Assembly: GCA_014607495.2 (NCBI GenBank)
Contig: CP053150.1
Span: 13,226,495-13,290,494, forward strand
Direction of reading: 5' to 3'
DNA length: 64,000 bases
From: Carposina sasakii
Lineage: Eukaryota; Arthropoda; Insecta; Lepidoptera; Carposinidae
Shown: positions 22,101-31,773 of the stretch, piece after piece
How positions within the stretch are numbered: position 1 is the first letter of the stretch
Layout of the letters: each line of letters opens with the position of its first letter
Made by a program: the position numbers and the translations under genes
Notes under the pieces: model-generated
The model's database searches: none
What the model was told of the DNA's origin: nothing
The model's input: only the letters and a program-made list of their open reading frames with translations

Positions 22101-22833
22101 TAAGTGAGGATTGTTTAAAAGAATGTTACTTAAACTAACCAAAAATATCTACCTACCTAGTTATTTTATTAATAATTATTATTATATTATTAATTAATAT
22201 GAATAATTTAAGAAAGAACCAAAAAAAAAAGAACGGAAGAACGAGTTAATTAATTAGAAAGAACGAATAAATTTAAAGAGAGAAACACGAAAGAAAAAGA
22301 ACGAGTTATTTATACTTTATAAGTTTCGCGTCAGACGACGAAGTATCGAAAAAATCGCTATTTAGAGACGACCGTCAACGACGTGTGCCCTTATGCGTGT
22401 GCCCGCATTCGGGCTGTATACTCGAGCATATCCCCCTCCGCACCGCGCCGCGCGCCGCATGCCAGGCCACGCCCTATCTTTTTGCTTGCTAACGCATGAG
22501 TTGCTTTGCGTTGACGCAGAATTAACATGTTCCCGTGGGAATTTTGAGAAAAAACGTATCCTATATTAATTACTCCCGTGATTGAAATGAATCTAATGAT
22601 ACCGCATACATATTTTTGTTGTTTAAAGGGAAATTTAGAAAAAATATTATTATGTCTTTATCCCGTGGGACTTTTATGATAAAATGTATCCTATGACACT
22701 CCCGTAATCAAGACAAATCTAACGATACCTCATACATCAAAATCCATCAAGCCGTTTAGGCTACAGGAGGTCACAAAGGAACAGACATACATACATACTT
22801 ACATACACTCCCTCAACATTACCCTCCCTCTTT
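16090..22833 (-). mobile_element. Autonomous Helitron-like element, tandem unit 1
   Basis: This 6744-bp unit is repeated at 22834-29577 head to tail with no spacer, only a shared TTT at the joint. Read on its coding strand it starts AAAGAGGGAGGGTAATG, has about 860 bp of leader, then the Rep-helicase gene, and ends ..TAATACCGTTT. The leader includes a GC-rich patch near 22440-22480, ATACATACATAC words and CCCGTGGGA/GTATCCTAT segments typical of lepidopteran Helitrons. Differences from unit 2 that I saw are single bases at about 16136, 21994 and 22507. Its 3' side continues into the palindrome at 15643-16197, which is probably its true terminus. Confidence 0.88.
16398..21971 (-). CDS. Intact Helitron Rep-helicase (RepHel), unit 1
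   Basis: This 1857-codon uninterrupted gene encodes the rolling-circle transposase: it nicks and joins DNA at the element ends and unwinds it 5'-3'. Residues 1-200 are basic and hold five 23-residue repeats (89-196, pattern ESPSSRxxRLxQMREH). A Cys cluster follows (C223, C226, C256, C257, C260, C269). A region around 265-345 resembles the domain annotated DUF6570 in arthropod Helitron proteins. The Rep core has the HUH motif H943-V-H945 (SPHVHMVLW) and the tyrosine motif at 1073-1078 (YYISKY, YxxxY). The C terminus is a PIF1/RecD-like SF1B helicase with Walker A GGAGTGKT (K1419), Walker B IIDE (D1500, E1501), GDLMQLPP, and motif VI ALSR (R1819). All key residues are present. The ATG is the first in the frame and is preceded by an AT-rich leader. 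No OTU or apurinic-type endonuclease domain was seen. Confidence 0.95.
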   Translation of the reverse strand: MGLSRKTKRAQARAKKLKAESPEAREKRLIEARVRMSQRYSQLSPTSRQELINNKSTRRRTLQARESSVDREQKRRRLAASKSEKRAAESPSSRMTRLQQMREYATNVRKHESPSSRAARLEQMREHAGNVREHESPPTRAARLDQMREHAELIREHESPSSRASRLEQMREYAVQSRNNESPGSRLERLSAMRSQSRVRRQLFTNSDATFNEAISQVADVVCYVCHKLLYKKQSRSILTANITVLPQNVSDRIDCCNRCANKLSRNQCPSNAFWNNMTVAPIPPEIECLSEMELRLISRIKPFIKVVRLGGRYGQQGFKGQAILFAQQVEEIPEQLPLNIANAGISVVTENLDNVTNNRRYSVDIEKIKKALEWLLRNNHLYSNVQINTNITNEEIRSSILEAVITLENADHIRNEPKNHFKALGHDRHILRGSFHQGSDRFEEESRGRQCTANAATAIAYSSSKPLNEWAPSDLDRILLAGNTYFNRCMSRLANRPQFLNTEELLPAVSVAATEFELNIQPDVVVGVVNSSAPSDVLEGYFPNLSSGIEYFFTTHDKGIITCQTNIALAVMKVIVERNQSPDVEIPEYYLFDSHSRGPKGYVAPNRGASMLMKFANQGDLCQHLAVALQVRGHRDMQYSITAINATPLVIPNESPVLNEQHDTQIVSDGNLNSSDPVHEEHAFVTTALMPIDTNIPDLNEVVSNANTVEERPIPIYELKRKTVPPVSVLREQRAEELAWIRLFPDGRNGLREQRPVPITPLDYYQTRVMSNDKRFQFNEYIFYALSLVELCKAQQNVSVCGRLRQDGAEPTDVVQNVHLVMRNIRGTSAYWHKAYTDLLAMVKNLGPPHWYLTLSCNDLNWPDMLKALLVADGRPNFSFEDLTFLEKQHLVESYPVTLSRQFMLRLNTLFTRLRREEDPILGKKIIDFWWRIEFQLRGSPHVHMVLWCADMPAFDTPEGIQLLERVVTCEVPDAEDDSEMHDLVVQLQTHRHTQTCFKNNRNVCRFAFPRPVSENTTILDDEQAMRNGGRFYILKRTDSETMINCYNSRLLKLWRANIDLQPCGSALGVAYYISKYISKAEPAEVSRSIRQAISAVRDRGGSNLGRLVFAIQNAILSHREVSANECAFRLCHLKLRDSSRKCVFVNTCAPEQRYRMLRIDTESSEPYKNVFDRYVHRPLSLEQLSLGEFAIWYEVASTRNDTEEDEQDADAYDAEDEDVSSRRYITLLDNVGRMKKRTRPAILRTRYYTLSSDPEAYYYSLVLTHIPFRAEEELLDGFNTAKEAFWAKRHRLRPLQEGFDAETMMRWETEIQQAISRIVAENLAAGTVEEQNDDANDNNDVQPIEHILDDGGHNIMIEEVEDEPTDIGMPDNQFETFVASLNMSQRQLFQKISQKLLDVSNSDPLLVFVTGGAGTGKTFTLKVMTEQIRRLSNTKIGKNVIVTAPTGVAARLIGGTTLHSTFALPIEKGRNETLRPLTGERLQRERQKWRHINWLIIDEISMVPYLTLRNIHIRLQQLKQDQGNFGGINVILFGDLMQLPPVSRITGGSYCFRQPSNLTGETNLWQLFSFCELPQNMRQAGDNTFVDILNNIRVGELTMDQLEILDSRRIPLEGPFADGEAVRIFPTTKQVDAYNSAMTKKLGKSLKLYQINAVDISLEAKTYGQCPRKQYISDDPNKTGGILGTLTIGIGSRVMLRRNINVNHGLVNGAMGIIRRIEWPSLRREQLEPGELPQAVFVEFDDRSVKGNELGVGVRIEPSTVDFDALRGQGKIERRMLPLILCWAVTVHKLQGTTLDRAVVDLSNVFAKGQAYVALSRVKTLAGLAIKTLDPKKLLDRPHDECSLTELKRLRDLQQ

Positions 22834-25800
22834 AAACGGTATTACATAATTAGTTTTTAGCATTTGATTGATCAATATTATTGTGTGGCTTGTTTTACTC
22901 TTTTTTTAGTGTGCAGTCGGGTATTTTGTTTTTTTAATAATAATTCTTTTATTTATAACTTTTTAGCTGTTTTTATTTAACGAAAATGTTGTAGATGTAG
23001 AAGACTATGTATATGTAAGTACCATTTTAAATTATTTCGACGACATTTGGCTTTAGATTACGAGTGATGTTACTCCGCAACATAAATTTACCGCCAATCT
23101 GGACTGTTTGTAGTGAAGAAGAAAAAGAATTAGGTGAGTCATTACTGCTGAAGATCCCGCAAACGTTTAAGTTCAGTTAAAGAACATTCGTCGTGGGGCC
23201 GGTCCAACAGCTTTTTTGGGTCAAGTGTTTTTATTGCTAACCCAGCAAGTGTTTTAACACGGCTTAGGGCTACATAAGCCTGGCCCTTTGCAAACACGTT
23301 TGATAGGTCCACGACAGCCCGATCCAAGGTGGTACCTTGCAGTTTGTGTACCGTTACAGCCCAACAAAGTATCAAAGGCAGCATCCGACGTTCAATCTTC
23401 CCTTGTCCGCGAAGCGCATCAAAGTCGACAGTGGAGGGCTCTATGCGAACCCCCACACCCAATTCATTGCCCTTAACAGAACGATCGTCGAACTCTACGA
23501 ATACTGCCTGCGGTAACTCACCTGGTTCTAACTGCTCTCTGCGAAGAGAAGGCCACTCAATTCTTCTTATGATACCCATAGCACCGTTCACCAGACCGTG
23601 GTTTACATTGATGTTGCGGCGTAACATCACGCGAGATCCAATTCCAATAGTTAGTGTGCCGAGAATGCCCCCTGTTTTGTTCGGGTCGTCAGAAATGTAT
23701 TGTTTGCGAGGGCACTGACCGTAGGTTTTAGCTTCTAGGGAGATGTCAACAGCGTTTATTTGGTAGAGCTTTAACGATTTGCCCAACTTTTTAGTCATGG
23801 CTGAATTATAAGCATCGACTTGTTTCGTAGTAGGGAAAATTCGAACTGCCTCTCCATCGGCAAATGGACCCTCTAGTGGAATTCTGCGGCTGTCCAGGAT
23901 CTCAAGTTGGTCCATCGTTAACTCACCAACACGAATATTATTGAGAATGTCCACAAAGGTATTGTCTCCTGCCTGTCTCATATTCTGTGGCAATTCACAA
24001 AAGCTGAACAATTGCCACAGATTTGTTTCACCAGTTAAGTTCGACGGCTGTCGGAAGCAGTAAGAACCACCGGTGATTCTGGAAACTGGTGGTAACTGCA
24101 TGAGATCTCCAAACAAAATTACATTGATACCACCAAAGTTCCCTTGATCCTGTTTTAGTTGCTGGAGGCGAATGTGAATGTTTCGCAGTGTTAAGTAGGG
24201 CACCATTGATATTTCATCGATGATGAGCCAATTTATATGCCTCCACTTTTGTCGCTCCCTTTGCAGCCTTTCACCTGTTAGTGGGCGTAATGTTTCATTT
24301 CTTCCCTTTTCAATTGGTAGCGCAAAAGTGGAATGCAGTGTAGTTCCACCGATTAGTCTGGCTGCTACTCCAGTTGGTGCAGTAACAATCACGTTTTTAC
24401 CTATTTTAGTGTTACTCAACCTACGAATTTGTTCAGTCATAACTTTTAAGGTAAATGTTTTTCCGGTACCAGCTCCTCCAGTAACAAAAACTAGTAACGG
24501 ATCAGAATTTGACACGTCCAATAACTTTTGGGAAATTTTTTGAAACAGTTGTCGTTGACTCATGTTCAACGAAGCTACAAATGTTTCAAACTGATTGTCT
24601 GGCATGCCTATGTCAGTTGGTTCATCTTCGACTTCTTCGATCATAATATTATGACCGCCGTCGTCGAGTATGTGTTCAATAGGCTGAACGTCATTGTTGT
24701 CATTTGCGTCATCGTTTTGTTCCTCAACGGTTCCTGCTGCCAAGTTTTCTGCCACAATGCGGCTTATAGCTTGTTGGATCTCAGTTTCCCACCGCATCAT
24801 AGTTTCGGCGTCAAAACCTTCTTGCAGCGGACGTAGTCGATGCCTTTTGGCCCAGAAAGCTTCTTTTGCAGTATTAAAACCATCCAACAACTCTTCCTCT
24901 GCTCGGAACGGAATATGAGTCAGGACCAATGAGTAGTAATATGCTTCTGGGTCTGAAGACAGCGTATAATAACGCGTTCGGAGTATAGCTGGACGTGTCC
25001 GCTTTTTCATCCTACCTACGTTGTCTAATAAGGTAATGTATCGACGACTAGACACGTCCTCATCCTCAGCATCATAGGCATCAGCATCTTGTTCATCCTC
25101 CTCTGTATCGTTTCTAGTAGAGGCAACCTCGTACCAAATCGCAAACTCACCTAAACTAAGTTGCTCCAGAGAAAGAGGTCTGTGAACGTACCTATCAAAT
25201 ACATTTTTGTACGGTTCGGAACTTTCTGTGTCAATCCTAAGCATTCGGTATCTTTGTTCAGGCGCGCAAGTGTTTACGAAAACACATTTACGTGAACTAT
25301 CTCTTAATTTTAAATGACACAATCGAAACGCACATTCGTTGGCAGAGACTTCTCTGTGAGACAAGATTGCGTTTTGGATAGCAAAAACCAGCCGTCCCAA
25401 GTTGCTTCCACCGCGGTCTCTTACAGCACTTATAGCTTGCCTTATTGATCTAGAGACCTCTGCAGGTTCAGCTTTTGAGATATACTTTGAGATGTAGTAC
25501 GCCACACCTAAAGCTGACCCGCAAGGCTGTAGATCAATATTGGCGCGCCACAGTTTTAATAATCTCGAATTGTAGCAGTTTATCATGGTTTCCGAATCTG
25601 TTCTTTTTAATATATAAAATCTTCCACCATTTCTCATTGCTTGCTCGTCGTCTAAGATTGTAGTGTTTTCAGACACTGGTCTCGGGAAAGCGAATCTACA
25701 AACGTTTCGGTTATTTTTGAAGCATGTTTGAGTGTGTCGATGTGTTTGTAACTGAACGACTAAATCATGCATCTCTGAGTCGTCCTCAGCGTCGGGAACC

Positions 25801-28800
25801 TCACACGTGACAACACGCTCCAGCAACTGAATACCTTCAGGGGTGTCAAAAGCCGGCATATCAGCACACCATAAAACCATGTGAACGTGAGGGCTACCTC
25901 GTAGCTGAAATTCTATGCGCCACCAAAAATCAATAATTTTCTTTCCTAAAATCGGATCCTCTTCTCTTCTCAGCCTAGTAAACAAAGTGTTTAGGCGCAA
26001 CATAAATTGTCTTGATAACGTGACTGGGTAGGACTCGACAAGGTGCTGCTTTTCAAGGAAGGTCAAATCTTCAAAAGAAAAATTTGGGCGGCCATCGGCA
26101 ACTAAAAGGGCTTTTAGCATGTCGGGCCAATTTAAATCGTTACAAGAGAGAGTAAGATACCAATGAGGAGGACCTAAATTTTTCACCATGGCAAGAAGAT
26201 CCGTATACGCTTTGTGCCAGTACGCGGACGTGCCACGTATGTTGCGCATTACCAGGTGCACATTTTGTACAACATCTGTGGGCTCAGCTCCATCCTGACG
26301 CAACCGGCCACAGACTGAAACATTTTGTTGAGCCTTGCAAAGTTCTACTAACGAGAGGGCGTAAAATATGTACTCGTTAAATTGGAACCGTTTGTCATTG
26401 CTCATCACTCGAGTTTGGTAGTAATCGAGCGGTGTTATTGGAACGGGTCTTTGTTCCCTAAGCCCATTTCGACCATCTGGGAATAACCTTATCCACGCTA
26501 GCTCTTCTGCTCTTTGCTCTCTCAAGACGCTGACCGGGGGCACAGTTTTCCGTTTGAGTTCGTAGATAGGTATTGGTCTCTCTTCTACGGTATTAGCGTT
26601 CGAAACAACTTCGTTTAGATCTGGAATATTAGTATCAATCGGCATAAGAGCTGTAGTAACAAACGCGTGTTCTTCGTGCACAGGATCACTGCTATTCAGA
26701 TTGCCGTCGCTAACTATCTGAGTGTCGTGTTGTTCATTCAGTACTGGCGATTCATTTGGGATGACCAAGGGTGTTGCATTTATAGCTGTGATACTATACT
26801 GCATATCTCGATGGCCTCTTACCTGTAGTGCAACAGCAAGATGTTGACATAAATCGCCTTGATTTGCAAACTTCATCAACATGGAGGCTCCTCTGTTAGG
26901 TGCAACATAACCTTTGGGTCCCCGAGAATGTGAGTCGAATAAGTAATATTCTGGGATCTCGACATCGGGAGACTGATTGCGTTCGACGATTACTTTCATT
27001 ACCGCCAATGCAATATTTGTTTGACATGTAATAATTCCTTTATCGTGTGTTGTAAAAAAATATTCAATCCCCGAAGACAAATTAGGGAAGTATCCTTCAA
27101 GAACGTCAGATGGCGCACTCGAGTTAACAACTCCAACGACAACATCGGGCTGTATATTTAATTCGAATTCTGTAGCGGCCACAGAAACTGCGGGTAATAG
27201 CTCTTCAGTATTTAAAAATTGCGGTCTGTTTGCAAGTCGTGACATGCACCTGTTGAAATATGTATTACCAGCTAATAAAATTCGATCCAAGTCAGATGGG
27301 GCCCATTCATTTAATGGTTTGGAACTGGAGTAGGCGATAGCCGTGGCGGCATTAGCCGTGCACTGGCGGCCACGGGATTCCTCTTCAAACCGATCACTGC
27401 CTTGGTGAAAAGACCCACGCAAGATGTGACGGTCATGTCCCAAAGCCTTGAAGTGATTTTTTGGCTCATTTCTAATGTGATCTGCATTTTCTAATGTGAT
27501 AACTGCCTCCAGAATACTTGACCGTATCTCTTCATTGGTAATGTTAGTATTAATTTGCACATTAGAGTACAAATGATTGTTTCGCAATAGCCACTCTAAT
27601 GCTTTCTTAATTTTTTCGATGTCTACCGAGTATCGTCGATTGTTTGTCACGTTATCTAAATTTTCAGTGACCACACTTATTCCCGCATTTGCTATATTCA
27701 ATGGAAGCTGTTCAGGTATCTCTTCAACTTGCTGTGCAAAGAGGATGGCTTGCCCCTTAAATCCCTGTTGTCCGTAACGACCACCCAGACGCACCACTTT
27801 TATAAACGGTTTTATCCGAGAAATGAGCCGCAGCTCCATCTCTGATAGACATTCAATTTCAGGCGGAATAGGTGCAACAGTCATGTTGTTCCAAAATGCA
27901 TTTGACGGGCACTGATTCCTTGACAATTTGTTGGCGCATCTATTGCAACAATCTATGCGGTCTGAAACATTTTGTGGTAGAACAGTAATATTAGCAGTTA
28001 AGATACTGCGTGACTGTTTCTTGTATAGAAGCTTATGACATACGTAGCACACCACATCCGCCACTTGAGAAATCGCTTCATTGAATGTGGCATCACTATT
28101 TGTAAACAACTGCCGTCGAACACGAGACTGTGACCTCATAGCCGAAAGTCTTTCTAAACGCGAGCCAGGTGATTCGTTGTTACGAGACTGCACAGCATAC
28201 TCTCGCATCTGCTCGAGTCGAGAAGCGCGGGATGATGGAGACTCATGCTCACGAATTAATTCGGCATGCTCCCGCATCTGGTCGAGTCGGGCAGCGCGAG
28301 TTGGTGGAGACTCGTGTTCGCGAACATTTCCCGCATGCTCCCGCATCTGCTCGAGTCGAGCAGCGCGAGATGATGGAGACTCATGTTTACGAACGTTTGT
28401 GGCATATTCCCGCATCTGCTGGAGTCGTGTCATACGAGACGACGGGGACTCAGCAGCTCTCTTTTCAGATTTGCTAGCTGCAAGCCTACGCCGCTTTTGT
28501 TCCCTATCAACGCTAGACTCACGTGCTTGTAAAGTACGTCTACGGGTACTTTTGTTATTTATAAGCTCTTGACGTGAAGTAGGTGAAAGTTGGCTGTACC
28601 GTTGGGACATTCTTACTCTTGCTTCTATAAGGCGTTTTTCGCGTGCCTCAGGAGATTCGGCTTTTAATTTTTTAGCCCGAGCCTGAGCCCTTTTTGTTTT
28701 GCGAGATAATCCCATATTGTATGTTTTTATTTCTTAAAATGGTCTGATACCTATTGCCGAAAAAATCAGTACTAATGGAGAAGTACTTAATAATAATAAA

Positions 28801-29577
28801 AAAAAAACAGTTGAACTATAACTAAAAAAAAAATACAAAAAGAATAAGTGAGGATTGTTTAAAAGAATGTTACTTAAACTAACCAAAAATATCTACCTAC
28901 CTAGTTATTTTATTAATAATTATTATTATATTATTAATTAATATGAATAATTTAAGAAAGAACCAAAAAAAAAAGAACGGAAGAACGAGTTAATTAATTA
29001 GAAAGAACGAATAAATTTAAAGAGAGAAACACGAAAGAAAAAGAACGAGTTATTTATACTTTATAAGTTTCGCGTCAGACGACGAAGTATCGAAAAAATC
29101 GCTATTTAGAGACGACCGTCAACGACGTGTGCCCTTATGCGTGTGCCCGCATTCGGGCTGTATACTCGAGCATATCCCCCTCCGCACCGCGCCGCGCGCC
29201 GCATGCCAGGCCACGCCCTATCTTTTTGCTTGCTAACGCATGAGTTGTTTTGCGTTGACGCAGAATTAACATGTTCCCGTGGGAATTTTGAGAAAAAACG
29301 TATCCTATATTAATTACTCCCGTGATTGAAATGAATCTAATGATACCGCATACATATTTTTGTTGTTTAAAGGGAAATTTAGAAAAAATATTATTATGTC
29401 TTTATCCCGTGGGACTTTTATGATAAAATGTATCCTATGACACTCCCGTAATCAAGACAAATCTAACGATACCTCATACATCAAAATCCATCAAGCCGTT
29501 TAGGCTACAGGAGGTCACAAAGGAACAGACATACATACATACTTACATACACTCCCTCAACATTACCCTCCCTCTTT
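22834..29577 (-). mobile_element. Autonomous Helitron-like element, tandem unit 2
   Basis: Second 6744-bp unit, same orientation as unit 1. On the coding strand it is the upstream copy: its 3' end (..TAATACCGTTT, 22834) runs straight into the 5' end of unit 1. Its own 5' end (29577) borders CCGACTGCC on the minus strand, so the outer boundary carries GCAGTCGGGT (29579-29588), the inverse of ACCCGACTGC at 15661-15670 beyond the other end of the array. No target duplication was seen, as expected for Helitrons. Confidence 0.88.
23142..28715 (-). CDS. Intact Helitron Rep-helicase (RepHel), unit 2
   Basis: Encodes a protein identical, as far as I can read, to the 16398-21971 product, with the same 1857 codons, HUH, YxxxY and helicase motifs. 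Both genes being open and identical implies that the duplication is too young for decay, or that the copies are homogenised. Of the three differences noted between units, none falls in the coding region: they lie in the 3' flank, just upstream of the ATG and in the leader. The leader upstream of this copy ends at the outer boundary (29577), so only this copy has the original genomic sequence upstream. Unit 1's leader abuts the 3' end of this unit. Confidence 0.94.
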   Translation of the reverse strand: MGLSRKTKRAQARAKKLKAESPEAREKRLIEARVRMSQRYSQLSPTSRQELINNKSTRRRTLQARESSVDREQKRRRLAASKSEKRAAESPSSRMTRLQQMREYATNVRKHESPSSRAARLEQMREHAGNVREHESPPTRAARLDQMREHAELIREHESPSSRASRLEQMREYAVQSRNNESPGSRLERLSAMRSQSRVRRQLFTNSDATFNEAISQVADVVCYVCHKLLYKKQSRSILTANITVLPQNVSDRIDCCNRCANKLSRNQCPSNAFWNNMTVAPIPPEIECLSEMELRLISRIKPFIKVVRLGGRYGQQGFKGQAILFAQQVEEIPEQLPLNIANAGISVVTENLDNVTNNRRYSVDIEKIKKALEWLLRNNHLYSNVQINTNITNEEIRSSILEAVITLENADHIRNEPKNHFKALGHDRHILRGSFHQGSDRFEEESRGRQCTANAATAIAYSSSKPLNEWAPSDLDRILLAGNTYFNRCMSRLANRPQFLNTEELLPAVSVAATEFELNIQPDVVVGVVNSSAPSDVLEGYFPNLSSGIEYFFTTHDKGIITCQTNIALAVMKVIVERNQSPDVEIPEYYLFDSHSRGPKGYVAPNRGASMLMKFANQGDLCQHLAVALQVRGHRDMQYSITAINATPLVIPNESPVLNEQHDTQIVSDGNLNSSDPVHEEHAFVTTALMPIDTNIPDLNEVVSNANTVEERPIPIYELKRKTVPPVSVLREQRAEELAWIRLFPDGRNGLREQRPVPITPLDYYQTRVMSNDKRFQFNEYIFYALSLVELCKAQQNVSVCGRLRQDGAEPTDVVQNVHLVMRNIRGTSAYWHKAYTDLLAMVKNLGPPHWYLTLSCNDLNWPDMLKALLVADGRPNFSFEDLTFLEKQHLVESYPVTLSRQFMLRLNTLFTRLRREEDPILGKKIIDFWWRIEFQLRGSPHVHMVLWCADMPAFDTPEGIQLLERVVTCEVPDAEDDSEMHDLVVQLQTHRHTQTCFKNNRNVCRFAFPRPVSENTTILDDEQAMRNGGRFYILKRTDSETMINCYNSRLLKLWRANIDLQPCGSALGVAYYISKYISKAEPAEVSRSIRQAISAVRDRGGSNLGRLVFAIQNAILSHREVSANECAFRLCHLKLRDSSRKCVFVNTCAPEQRYRMLRIDTESSEPYKNVFDRYVHRPLSLEQLSLGEFAIWYEVASTRNDTEEDEQDADAYDAEDEDVSSRRYITLLDNVGRMKKRTRPAILRTRYYTLSSDPEAYYYSLVLTHIPFRAEEELLDGFNTAKEAFWAKRHRLRPLQEGFDAETMMRWETEIQQAISRIVAENLAAGTVEEQNDDANDNNDVQPIEHILDDGGHNIMIEEVEDEPTDIGMPDNQFETFVASLNMSQRQLFQKISQKLLDVSNSDPLLVFVTGGAGTGKTFTLKVMTEQIRRLSNTKIGKNVIVTAPTGVAARLIGGTTLHSTFALPIEKGRNETLRPLTGERLQRERQKWRHINWLIIDEISMVPYLTLRNIHIRLQQLKQDQGNFGGINVILFGDLMQLPPVSRITGGSYCFRQPSNLTGETNLWQLFSFCELPQNMRQAGDNTFVDILNNIRVGELTMDQLEILDSRRIPLEGPFADGEAVRIFPTTKQVDAYNSAMTKKLGKSLKLYQINAVDISLEAKTYGQCPRKQYISDDPNKTGGILGTLTIGIGSRVMLRRNINVNHGLVNGAMGIIRRIEWPSLRREQLEPGELPQAVFVEFDDRSVKGNELGVGVRIEPSTVDFDALRGQGKIERRMLPLILCWAVTVHKLQGTTLDRAVVDLSNVFAKGQAYVALSRVKTLAGLAIKTLDPKKLLDRPHDECSLTELKRLRDLQQ

Positions 29578-29966
29578 GGCAGTCGGGTAATAAAGAAAGG
29601 AATAATTAATCAAAATTACATGGTATTATTATATCTTTAATTGAAAATATATTATACCCTTAGAAAACTTTTTTCATTTCCTTTCTTCGAACCAGCCAGC
29701 GGGAAGTATGATGAACTTTTTTCATTTGTTCACAAAAGCAGTAAGACACGTTCAACTCGTCCCACTTATTGGGATTTTTAATTTTCTTTATCCCATAAAC
29801 AGGTACAGTAATTTGTATCAAATAAAAACAAATTCTAGTTGCAAGAATGCAGGACCAATCTTATGAATCAACGTTTGTTTACTATCTCACCACCACTTTT
29901 AATGCAGAAAAATACTAGAATCTAAAGGGTAACGAAATCTAAAGGGTAATCTTACTGAGTCATCTA
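29578..29966. other. Flank between the Helitron array and the mariner element
   Basis: Begins with GCAGTCGGGTAATAAAG, the outer Helitron boundary. The rest is AT-rich with no gene; a short direct repeat (AATCTAAAGGGTAA / AATCTAAAGGGTAATC) lies near 29920-29950. Confidence 0.5.
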
Positions 29967-30699
29967 TACAGGGTGTGTGTGACAGCCAGGCAAATACTGC
30001 CATGGTGACTTCACACCATTATTGTAAACCAAACAGCATTGTTTTTATTTTCAGGAAATGTAAGACTAAAGTTTTAGAAAATTCATAAATCTTACCACCC
30101 CGCAATGTAATGCTCATAACGGAAAATTGCGCGCGCTCACGTGGCGTAGCCGGGCGGGCGGCTCCGTGTCGGTGCAAAATCTTTCACGAAGTAAAACCTA
30201 CCTCCCTAGGTAAATTTGTTTAAGCATAAAGGCTCTATTCGTAATACGAAAATACCGTGTGTGTTACCTACCTACATTGATACCTAACAACAACACTTCA
30301 TAAATAAATTAGTAGTAGGTAGTTAGTTACCATCGAATCTTAACCGATCATCAAACGTACATAATACTTCTATGCACAATACATAACATACACATAAGTA
30401 AACATGTCTGTCTATCTTGTAAGTAAGACAGGTAGGTGCAATCAAACCAGTAACAAAACGTAAGTCGGAATCCTACCTACCTACTTTAGGACAAATAGGT
30501 AAGTATTACTATGTACTAGACTTCATAATCTACATAAACACTAATCGATAAATTAGGTAAAAACTAGTATAAAATGAATATTCTTACTTCAGTCTCCTCG
30601 TTCAGGTCTTATGAGGTAAGGCTCGAAATGTAGGCCTCCCAGCTGCACGCAGAGCCGTGCGCGTCGAAGAGTCTCGGCATGCAGACGAGGCATCAGTGT

Positions 30700-31740
30700 T
30701 CAGTCTTCGGCTATCGCGGCATTTAGTTCGATAAACGCGGCTCTGATTCGTAGCTCCATGACGTCTCGTCTATCACACTCTGTGACGTACACGCGCTCTT
30801 TGATGTAACCCCATAGGAAAAAATCCAACGGGGTCAAATCAGGCAAGCGCGGTGGCCACAAATGGGGACCGTAGCGTCCAATCCACCGGCCCGGAAAGAT
30901 CGCGTCCAGGTGCTGGCGTACGGTGAGTACCACATGTGGAGGAGCTCCATCATGCTGGAACCAAATCCTCGGCATTCGGGCAAGAGGGACGTCGTCGTCA
31001 ACATCAAGCTCAGCGCGGAGAATTTCCACCTCGCGTCCTAGCTCTTGTTGTAGAAATGCCAAATAACTGGTGCCGTTTATACGTGCCGGCAAAAATACCG
31101 GCCCGAGGATTTGGTTATGGTACACACCAGCCCACACATTTAAGGACCACCGAGTCTGGTGCCCCGTCTGCTGGATGGCATTCGGGTTACCATGTGACCA
31201 CAGATGGGCATTGCGCCGGTTCCACATACCGTTACGCGTAAATGTGGATTCATCAGTCCAGATTACTCTGGATATGAAGCCAGCATTTACGCGTTCCTGG
31301 CTAATGAGCCAACGACAATACGCCACCCGGCGACTTGCGTCTCCCGGCACCAGAGCCTGCACCTTGTGGATGCAGTATGGGCGCTGCCGATCTCTACGCA
31401 GCACTTTATGCACAGTCTAGTGCGACGTACGAGCTCCATGATGCCGCTGAATCAATTTCGCAGCGGTGCGCGTACCCAGACGTGGATTACGGCGAACCAC
31501 AGCTAAAACTCGTTCTTCGGTACGCAGAGCAACTGGTCGTCCAGCCCCTTCTTGTGTCGGTACAATTGGCCGATTATCTAGCACCCTTTGATACGCTGCG
31601 GTTATAATACGGCCATTTGCTGGGTGCCTAGCGTTGGGATAACGCTCCCTGTACATCCTCAAGGCAAGCGAGGCATTTCCTCGGGCTTCGCCCAAACACA
31701 TGAGCATCTGCCCGTACTCACGTGCACTAAATACACTCAT
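30700..31740 (-). pseudogene. DD41D mariner-like transposase, one in-frame stop
   Basis: The frame runs from ATG 31740 (MSVFSAREYG; an upstream in-frame ATG at 31773 adds 11 residues) to a stop at 30700, 347 codons in all. That is normal mariner length. It is broken once, by TAG at 31417-31419, directly after ..HHGARTSH. The N-terminal part is a helix-turn-helix DNA-binding region of the type often annotated DUF4817. The catalytic acids are visible in the C-terminal part: WTDES (first D), FQHDGAPPH (second) and PDLTPLDFF (third), with 41 residues between the second and third. This spacing places it in the DD41D group rather than classic DD34D mariner. Since only one lesion is visible, the copy died recently, or the stop is a sequencing error or is read through. 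Confidence 0.85.
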
Positions 31741-31773
31741 TATCCGTATCACACAAACACACAATACACTCAC

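Noticed and set aside
30936..31607. Several plus-strand frames of 90-116 codons
   Set aside because: Antisense shadows of the mariner transposase.
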